From NCBI RefSeq assembly GCF_027942865.1, contig NC_134513.1, positions 36,511,429-36,575,428 of the forward strand: a DNA stretch of 64,000 nt, read 5' to 3'. The notes under the pieces are model-generated. The model saw only the letters and a program-made list of their open reading frames with translations. It searched no databases and was not told where the DNA came from. Source of the stretch: Odontesthes bonariensis (Eukaryota; Chordata; Actinopteri; Atheriniformes; Atherinopsidae). A program made the translations under genes and the position numbers. Each line of letters starts with the position of its first letter. The stretch's first letter is position 1. This document shows, piece by piece, positions 58,201 to 64,000 of the stretch.

Positions 58201-60121
58201 TGCTCGTTTTTTTATTTTTATTTAATTAGATTGGAGATACTAATTAATACTGAGAGGGGGGGGCTGGTCCCGGGGAAAATTGCCAGGGCTGATTTTTTTT
58301 CCCAGTCCGACCCTGGGGGGATCACACTCCCTGTAAAAGGTTAACGCCAGAGTATTGGAGAGGAGGCTCCGACTAATTACCAAACTTCGGATTCAGGAGG
58401 AGCAGTGGGGACCATATCTTCATCTCTGCAAAGTTACTGAGGCGCTCTTTGGAGTTTGACCATCCAGTCAATAATCTTTCTCTCTGTAGAATGAGGGACT
58501 CCAGATAGTTTGGAAAGGGCCTTATAACCCTTCCCAGATTGGTGGGCAGCAACAGTTGCTTCTCTAAGATCATTGCTGATGTCTTTCCTCCTTGGCATTG
58601 TGTTAACACACACTTGAATGCCCCAGGGGCTGCACGGTGGTGTGGTGATTAGCACTGCCGTCTCACAGCTGGAGGGTTCCAGGTTTGAAAACACGCAGGT
58701 TAAGTTGGAGGGATTGTAAGCGTGTTTGGCCCTGTGATGGACTGGCTGCTACTTACCCTCATAATTCCTGTGCAAGCAGTAAGGATTCACTTAATTTCTC
58801 TGTATTTTGTCTTGTTTTTTTGTTCAATAGATAATGACACAGTGGGATATGTCAGTTTGACCCTATACCTAAAGCCTTCAAACTGAAACTGAAAATATAT
58901 ACCGAAAAATACTGAAATATAAAGTGTGCCGTTAACTTCCTGAACCTTCCCGTGTTTCTATTGGACGATGGTTTGTGATGTCAGGTGTATTTACTGTCAC
59001 AGCTTGCTGTGGATTACTGCTGCTCTCTTATGGCCAAAATTCAATAAACAGAACATTAATGTCTCATGTTGTCTTTCACAGGTTTAAGTCATCCACCCAC
59101 CCTGAGACCTGTCACAGTGACAACCACCACACCAACCACCACAACAACTATGGCACCAACCACCACCACACAGGCACCACCCACCACCACACAGGCACCA
59201 CCCACCACCACACAGGCACCACCCACCACCACAGAACCTTCGCCCATCATCATCATCGCCACAATGCCGGCTGTTACCTCACCACCCACCACTGCCGCCA
59301 CTACAACAACAACAACAACAACAGCTGCACTTTCTTCCACCTTAATCACAAGAAAACCAAACAAAACCAGCAAAAAGCAAAATAAAATCACCAAGAAAGG
59401 AAAACCTCATCCTGCCGACGCCGTCACCACCGCCCGGCCAGCTCCGAGCTTCACGACATCACTTCCTGTCGTAACAGTGATCAGAGAGCACAGAACTACT
59501 GAAACACCAAAGCCGCACACTACAACTACTACTACTGCAGCTCCCATGACTACTACAACGACAACTACAACCACCACCCCTACCTCTACTATTACTCCTA
59601 CTACCCCTACCACCACCACCACCCCTTCCCCTACCTCTACCACTACCACCACCACCACCCCTTCCCCTACCTCTACCACCACCACCACCACCCCTACCTC
59701 TACCACCACCACCACCACCCCTACCTCTACCACCACCACCACCACCACCACTACCACCACCACCACCCCTACCTCTACCACTACTCCTACTACCACCACC
59801 ACCACAACTACTACTACTACTTCACCTCCAACCACCACCACCACTGAGCCATCCACCACAATGACAACTCCAGCAGCAAGTCTGATCATCGTACCTAAAG
59901 ATGCCCTCCAGCCTGACCGCACACTCCAGAACTTGAATGCTGGTCAGGAGAAAGTGTTAGCTGGACATGGGATGCTGAAGAGCGGTGTGGTGGCATTCAT
60001 GGTGCTGGGGCTCGCTGTGCTCATGCTGGCTCTGGCCGTCGGGGGCCGGAAGGCGATGGAGTCCTTCGACAGACGCCATTACACGAGACTGGAGCTCAAT
60101 GACCTGCACTATGAGGTGTGA
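46088..60121 (+). CDS. mansc4: MANSC domain-containing protein 4 (type I membrane protein)
   Basis: Three coding exons, 46088-46337, 55036-55176 and 59082-60121, all phase-1 GT-AG joins, giving 476 aa. Exon 1 carries a signal peptide (LRLLLSVAAALVMTSLPVSA) and the first MANSC cysteines (ETCF, then RDCVLACC). Exon 2 completes the domain (RCNMAVFN, then DDNCILFHC, then QDCPL). Exon 3 encodes a stalk of about 290 residues very rich in Thr and Pro (residues about 139-410), likely heavily O-glycosylated. A transmembrane helix (VVAFMVLGLAVLMLALAV, about 431-450) and a short tail with RHYTRLELNDLHYEV follow. The tail resembles the YTR/YSRL tail of MANSC proteins. MANSC domains occur in HAI-1 and other surface proteins; the role of MANSC4 is not known to me. 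The neighbour pthlh supports the identity. Introns of 8.7 and 3.9 kb are packed with transposons. Confidence 0.9.
46338..47137 (+). other. mansc4: mansc4 intron 1, left part
   Basis: Repeat-like relics: GAGCCGCATTA twice, and AAACCGGTCCATGGAGCAAA, then GGTTGGAGACCGCTG at about 47058-47093. The latter resembles the end of a common fish hAT element (with CGGTCC). No exon. Confidence 0.5.
47221..47437 (-). mobile_element. tRNA-derived SINE inside the hAT element
   Basis: On the - strand, box A TGGCGTAGTGG (47426-47416) and box B GGTTCAAGTCC (47362-47352) are spaced as in a tRNA gene. They are followed by an unrelated tail (CTTTCCATTAAAGGCACAAA) and an A-run at 47221-47234. Box B has one change from GGTTCGANTCC. 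The whole lies inside the hAT left half. Confidence 0.75.
47752..48633 (+). pseudogene. L1-like ORF1 (RNA-binding protein), two frameshifts
   Basis: ATG 47752 starts MTTKLRKYKYGGPSSTRSDA, then a long coiled coil (SELKGALTEDFNFLKSELKE). It shifts frame at about 48090 and continues LREKSEDMEGRMRRCNVRIV (RRM-like start), then the C-terminal domain (YHYYQD-like LHYYQDCVAVLRRAR, and AAFNDVRNLLRGR). It shifts again near 48550 and ends FLDPEKAMAYVKTTIPAE and stop at 48631-48633. This is the standard L1 ORF1 layout. The two shifts break a single long frame, so the copy is probably not active. Confidence 0.88.
48634..49669 (+). other. L1 inter-ORF spacer, low complexity
   Basis: About 1 kb between ORF1 and ORF2 with a poly(C) run of about 17 (48787-48803), a T-rich stretch with TTATTATTATT and CCTCGTTTTTTTT blocks (49005-49170), and (TG)n, (TATG)n and (TA)n runs (49176-49265). 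No gene. Confidence 0.8.
49670..53509 (+). pseudogene. L1-like ORF2: endonuclease and reverse transcriptase, C-terminal frameshifts
   Basis: ATG 49670 opens 1133 intact codons to a stop at 53071. APE endonuclease at about residues 15-240 (FVSWNIKSLNHPVKRR, FLQETHLF, ILGGDTN, ISDHGPLT). RT at about 480-760 (SGKSPGPDGYPSEFFK, SYRPISLLNTDVKLLAKLLA, TGFIKNRYSFFNIRRLL, SLDAEKAFDRVEW, GTRQGCPMSPLLF, and catalytic YADD at 51794-51805). After 53062 the frame shifts, continuing as RPELDPTCDRCKQAP, then LLHMFWTCPRLYKFW, the C-terminal Cys/His motif. It shifts once more near 53370, ending at 53509. All visible catalytic motifs are present. The two C-terminal shifts would remove the Cys/His region, so function is doubtful. 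Confidence 0.92.
54172..54241. mobile_element. hAT end relic (GGTTGGCCACCCCTG)
   Basis: AAGAGCCGCATGAAACCAGA, then CACGGGTTGGCCACCCCTG, matches the end of a common fish hAT family (CAGGGGTGGCCAACCC). GAGCCGCATTA at about 46600 may be a related relic on the other side of the composite insert, so the composite may itself sit in an older hAT copy. Confidence 0.5.
54242..55035 (+). other. mansc4: mansc4 intron 1, right part
   Basis: AT-rich, nothing recognised before the acceptor TTTGTGTTTCTGAAG at 55035. Confidence 0.5.
55550..55771. mobile_element. Tc1/mariner-type MITE fragment
   Basis: CAGTTGTATGAAAAAGAAAG, TTTACTGATCACAACATCATG and AAAACTAAGTGAACCCC resemble the 'gtatgaaaaagtatgtgaacccc' type of fish Tc1-like non-autonomous elements. 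Decayed; no ends resolved. In mansc4 intron 2. Confidence 0.5.
55772..58432 (+). mobile_element. RTE-like LINE remnant, split by a hAT insertion
   Basis: Decayed endonuclease text (ERGWTHTLMLQVGVGILTSP, VVCLYAPNSS, MFEHKVVHKCTWNEATVGQR, then SMIDFVVVSSDLQ and AELSTDHHLGV) is followed by RT start LPITLAEVAEILKKLPRGRA, then DEIPPEVLKALDMVGLSWL. The frame NYRGI at 57160-57178 resumes after the hAT (TLPVKG-, at 58324) with EEQWGP-type sequence. Many stops and shifts. 5' and 3' ends are missing. It lies in mansc4 intron 2. Confidence 0.85.
57179..58315. mobile_element. Non-autonomous hAT element, 1.14 kb, inside the RTE copy
   Basis: It begins CAGGCTCGGACTGGCAATC and ends CCCAGTCCGACCCTG. The perfect 8-bp duplication GGGGGATC lies at 57171-57178 and 58316-58323. 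Removing it and one repeat restores the RTE reading NYRGITLP. No transposase frame recognised inside. Confidence 0.92.
58434..58620 (-). mobile_element. Tc1-like transposase N-terminal fragment
   Basis: The - strand reads MPRRKDISNDLREATVAAHQ, then SGKGYKALSKLSGVPHST, the helix-turn-helix start of a Tc1-type transposase, with GTGTTAACACACACTTGAATG upstream as in known copies. It ends after about 54 codons. Confidence 0.85.
58622..58795 (+). repeat. Decayed copy of a high-copy tRNA-like fish repeat
   Basis: GGGCTGCACGGTGGTGTGGT, then GATTAGCACTGCCGTCTCAC and GGTTCCAGGTTTGAA, matches the widespread GGCACGGTGGTGCAGTGGTTAG-type repeat. Downstream AACACGCAGGTTAAGTTGGA and CCCTGTGATGGACTGGCTG match its body. 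Class uncertain. Confidence 0.65.
59090..59870. repeat. mansc4: Coding ACC/ACT-rich repeat array in mansc4 exon 3
   Basis: A 24-bp unit (ACCACCACACAGGCACCACC-like, encoding TTTQAPPT) is repeated about three times at 59156-59230. Long (ACC)n/(ACT)n tracts with CCTACCTCTACC spacers follow at 59515-59840. All keep the frame, so length changes of three bases alter only stalk length. Confidence 0.9.
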
Positions 60122-62700
60122 GGAGGCAGAAGCAAGCTTGCGTGGTTCATTTAACGCTGTTCATCCGATTTAAATCTTAAATCTTAGTTTCTTAACACCG
60201 TCTCTTTGTAAAAACGGTGTCACACTGTGGCTGTGGGGAGTCCTGGACTGTGATTGGTCAGAGGGCGTGCATTACTTTGTTAGAAGTCGGGGTCTAGCTA
60301 AAAACAAAAATTGACGATAATCGTGATATTAGAACCATTTATGATAATATCATGACTTAATCTCAGCTGCTAAAATCACAAAATTATTAATTTCAGCTTT
60401 TTTTGTCAATTTACAGTCATTACTTTGTATTTTGAGTGTAATTTAGTTACCGAAAGAGACAAAGAAAATAATTAATCAGAAGAAGACGTGCTTGAATTCT
60501 TTCGGCCACGATAATCGTTAAAGAAGAAAATCGGTTATGGTGACAGAGTGGCTGGAACTGCAGAGTATTTGCTTTCTTTATACTTAAAGCTCTTGAATCA
60601 GCTTGTGTTACAAAAACAGAAGCTAAGGGAGGCCACACCCCTCTCTAAAAGCACAGTCTGCTCCGATTGGTCAGCTCCAGAGGCCTGATCAGGCACCACC
60701 CACAATTCCACATCAGCTCTGGTTTTCGTTAAATGCAAAGTTCGTACACATATCCAGGTGGACGATGAGTCATCAACTTTCTTGAAGGGGTGTCCCAGGA
60801 AATGAAAATCTCTTAAATACCAAGAAATTGACTTTGTCGGAGTTTCAGACACTGATGTGTAAACGATTTACTTTTAAAGACGGATCAATTACCAACACTT
60901 GAACATCAAACTAGGCTTCATAAGGACTCCGCCCCCTCACCACCCTAATAACAGATCAATCACGTAGTGGTGAGTTTTTATAAGATCGTTACCAGGTGAC
61001 TAGTAACGTTTTTATTTCTTAACAGCAGAAGCTGCATTTAATATTTTTTTAGATTTCTGCTGAAAGTATTTCATCAAACTAAAGAAGAAACGTTTTCAGA
61101 ATAAATACAAAAAAATTGACCTGATTAGTTTCAGCAATATTTTGGCTGCTGCTCATTTTTAAACATTTTATAAATTATAAACTGTCTTTTTCCTCCCTAA
61201 ACCCAGTTTTATCATCTCCCTCATGCTACCAACCAATCCTAGTTCCTCCTCTTCAGCTCCTCACCTCCTGTTAAAGGTGAGGTGGCTCAGGGCCCTTCAA
61301 CTTGGGATCATTTGAATGGTAACGCGACCTCGCTCTTTGACCTTCAAAAGAAAAGGGACACTTATCCATCCCATAAGAATGAAAAACGAAGGGCCAGGGC
61401 CGAGGGGAGCAAGTGGGATTGGGCCATGAAACTCACAAACTCCAAAGCTTGGAGGTCTTTTCTCGTGTTTCCGAGCTAAATCACAAGAAGAGAAGAAGAA
61501 TCCTAACTATGACCCCATGTTTCCAAACTCATTGGCTCCTTTTGTGGACGCAGCACATTTTTCTGGACTTTTCTCGTTGGCTCTTTCTTACAGTTTTGAT
61601 TTTGATGTAAATGTTCATGAGCTTGCAGCTTTGTCCTGCTGACGTGGACACAAGCGTTAGACTTTAGGAGGTAAAACGGTCTGCGGATTCCTTCATTCTC
61701 TCCTCACTGACTCGGGAAAACTTCAGCTTCGACGGAACAAACAGCAATACTTAAACTCCTTGAAACTCAGGAAGCCTCTGAAGTGGAGCTGAGAACGTCG
61801 GGACTGCTTGGTCTCAGCAGCTCGTTGTGTATACACCTGCATGTCTTCTTCAGCCTTCACTCACTTGATCAGTGTCGATGTCAGACTCACTCTGCCACTG
61901 TGTTGTTTTTCTATTTCCTCCACCTGAAGCTTCAGACGATGGCTGCCGTCCTGTGAAGACGATGCACTATTGTATCCTGTGTTTTTTGATAAAAACAGTC
62001 TTCTTCTTTTGAGATATTTGATTGTTTTTCATAGCTAAGAGGACACTGGCTGCGCACTATTTTCCTATAATAAGCACATTTGTATTGGATGTGTGCAGCC
62101 TGATCAGGCTGCTGCAGCAGCATCTCACCACCAGGTGGCAGCAGCAGCAGCCTGATCAGCTGAGGAGGCACTGACTTGTTTTCACTCCTTGCTTCAATTT
62201 TTACTCTAATTAGAAACATGAATGGTGATATTTAGGTCTTGTTTTGTGAAGTGATGCTTTTGCATAAGTTTTGATGTTTTGATGTAAAGATTAAAAAAAG
62301 TTGTGATTTTTGAACAATTTCTCTGTGTTTGTTTCTGAGCACAGCATCTGCGCAGCGTCATTCATCTTTTGTATTTCATAGCTTTAATCTCAGACTTTTG
62401 AGTTAAAGAGTCACGTTTCTAACTGAACTGTGCTTCGTAGCTGAATGACAAACAGGAGAGGGTCAATGCTGACCACAGAACAAAGAGAAATAACTGAAAA
62501 AGTGTCAATAAATAATCAGAGAGAGGGGGATCTGAAACTACCTCACACTGCTGTTTGGGGGGAAGGTTTGGAAACGGACAAATTCAAGTAAGTAAAAATG
62601 CTAAAGATCAGCTGAGGTCACAGGTAATTAAGTTGGTTTATATTCAGCTTATTGATCAGGGACTGAATGATTAAAAGGTTGAACATTACGGCCAAATCCA
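60122..62700. other. Stretch downstream of mansc4
   Basis: mansc4 3' UTR of unknown length: candidate signals are weak; AATAAA at about 61102. It contains short dispersed repeat copy 3 (60655-60720) and ACGATAATCGT-type inverted bits (60315-60520). No further gene recognised. Confidence 0.4.
60655..60720. repeat. Short dispersed repeat, copy 3
   Basis: GTCTGCTCCGATTGGTCAGC, then TCCAGAGGCCTGATCAGGCA and CACATCAGCTCTGG. Confidence 0.7.
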
Positions 62701-62722
62701 ATGTGAATATCAGTACATAGAC

Positions 62723-63130
62723 CAGGGGCGAGGCTAGGGTATTTTAGTGGTGCCAAGGCACCACCGTGAGAAAGCTTGGCACCCCCTGGCTCAGCACATT
62801 TTTAAAATATTATATTATGCTCAAGGATGCATTATTTTAGTGACCATTTTATTTATTTTCTAGCATTTGTTTTTGTTTTAACTCTTTACTCCCAAAATAA
62901 ATGTTGAGTTATCTTCAATATTTGTCTCAGGCTCTCTGTTATCCCTGTCAAGCCACAGTCTTTTGAAATGAAGAGGTCATGTTGTAGGGGAAAACACTAC
63001 TCACAGCAAAACTAATACGGCTCCAAAATTTATAAATGTACTAGTTCGCCTCAATTAGTGAGAAATAATGTGCCTCTGTGAGCACTGGGGGCTGGGCCCC
63101 CCTAAAGACCAGATCCTAAAATCGCCCCTG
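62723..63130. mobile_element. hAT-like MITE, about 408 bp
   Basis: It begins CAGGGGCGAGGCTAGGGT and ends TCCTAAAATCGCCCCTG, short imperfect inverted ends of hAT type. Flanks ACATAGAC and CATACGAC are similar but not identical. Confidence 0.55.
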
Positions 63131-63139
63131 CATACGACC

Positions 63140-63690
63140 ATGAATGAAAACAGAACCCGGTCTCTGCTTGGGTCTGAAAATGACCTGCAGGGTTCTGTTA
63201 CATCACAGTATCCCACCTGCTCTCTGATGCACGGCTGTAAAGGCTCATGTATACTTCGCAGCAGTGTGTCGCAGTGAGCTTGTCGCAGACACGACACAGT
63301 TATTTTTGATTTATGCCTTGAAGCGCTGTCTGCTGTCCCTGCGGCGATGTCTGCGGCACTGTCTGCGGTGAGTTACAATTTTGAGGAGGTGCACCAGAGT
63401 GTCTGCGTAAGGGGGGGGGCATGTCTGCGTTAACTGCGACACACAGTCCAGCAGTGTGAGCAGCAGCACGTCAGACTGACACCTGAAGCTCGCTGTGAAC
63501 ACGCAGCATCCCGCTGAGATCTCCTGGTTTTTTCACACTTCTGCAGGAATCCCAGGAGCTGCTGGACGCTGTGCTCTTTGGCTTTGGAGGTTTCTCTTGT
63601 TGAACTGGAGCTTTCCAGCACTCATTCTGTGTCTGCAGCACATTACTGCCGCCTTGTGGCTGCAGAAACACACCACACCAGGTGAAGGTT
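63140..63690. other. Gene-free stretch
   Basis: GTCTGCGGCACTGTCTGCGG-type short repeats, with CGCAGTG/CACTGCG motifs repeated at 63260-63440. No gene. Confidence 0.35.
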
Positions 63691-63696
63691 GACTAA

Positions 63697-64000
63697 GGTG
63701 CTGTTTACACATACCCGGGTATTTTGACAAACGCATATTTTCTAACCTTCGTTTGCAAAAAAAACTAGGTGCACACAGCCCCGTTTTAAAAAAAAAAACA
63801 CGTCTACATTGATCCGCATAAATACGCTATCAAGAGCTGTTAAATTACGCCAAGCCTGACGGTGGCAGTGTTAGAACAATGAGAATTCCACACAAGCCAA
63901 TCAAAAGCCTAATAGAGAACCGCTGACAGGAAGAACTTCCGGATCCTTTTCAAGAAGAAAATATGGCGCCAGGCTCATGTGTGTGGACTGATAGCGAGAC
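63697..64000. mobile_element. Harbinger-like MITE, copy 2, cut by the window end
   Basis: It starts GGTGCTGTTTACACATACCC after TAA (63694-63696). The first 300 bp match the reverse complement of 42250-42542 closely, for example GTGGCAGTGTTAGAACAATG. The other end lies outside the window. Confidence 0.85.

Noticed and set aside
59089..59922. Val/Gly-rich - strand ORFs opposite mansc4 exon 3
   Set aside because: They are the complement of the Thr codon tracts.

Overview
The window is nuclear DNA of a teleost fish. Three spliced vertebrate genes can be read on the + strand, and the rest is dense with fish-type repeats: L1/Tx1-like, RTE-like and L2-like non-LTR retrotransposons, hAT, PIF/Harbinger-like and Tc1-like DNA transposons, MITEs, a tRNA-derived SINE and several minisatellites. 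There are no prokaryotic features, operons or CRISPR arrays. The species cannot be named from sequence alone.

Genes. (1) pthlh, parathyroid hormone-like hormone (PTHrP): two coding exons (18413-18519 and 22103-22613), 205 aa. A TATA-driven non-coding first exon near 2.94-3.07 kb is possible, and the 3' UTR probably splices into an exon at about 23.3-23.94 kb. (2) A homologue of human C11orf98, a small basic protein: four exons between 27823 and 30961, 127 aa. (3) mansc4, a MANSC-domain membrane protein: three coding exons (46088-46337, 55036-55176, 59082-60121), 476 aa, with a very long Thr-rich stalk. From memory, PTHLH and MANSC4 are neighbours on human 12p11, so the block looks like conserved synteny. 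I do not see KLHL42, which lies between them in human. A frameshifted MADF-domain ORF sits on the - strand at the left edge.

Layout. 0-18 kb is mostly non-coding, with a decayed MADF ORF, tandem repeats (4.3, 6.4, 7.1, 16.6 kb), a 340-bp duplication (8.9-9.6 kb) and an L2-like fragment (11 kb). 18-24 kb is pthlh, whose intron carries a 1.25-kb satellite of 19-bp units. 24.8-26.9 kb is a large inverted-repeat element holding an RTE fragment and a smaller TTAA-flanked element. 27.7-31 kb is the C11orf98 homologue, with a 124-bp satellite and a Tc1-like remnant in intron 1. 32-36.3 kb is an L1-like element on the - strand lacking its 3' half and invaded by an RTE fragment. 36.4-45 kb holds a 76-bp satellite and four or more DNA elements with readable ends. 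45.5-60.1 kb is mansc4: intron 1 contains a hAT that carries a SINE and a nearly complete L1, and intron 2 contains an RTE copy split by another hAT. 60-64 kb has no gene; a second copy of the Harbinger-like MITE runs off the right edge.

The clearest result is the nested transposon history. Many insertions keep readable target-site duplications, so their order can be deduced. The three host genes appear intact because the insertions lie in introns or between genes.
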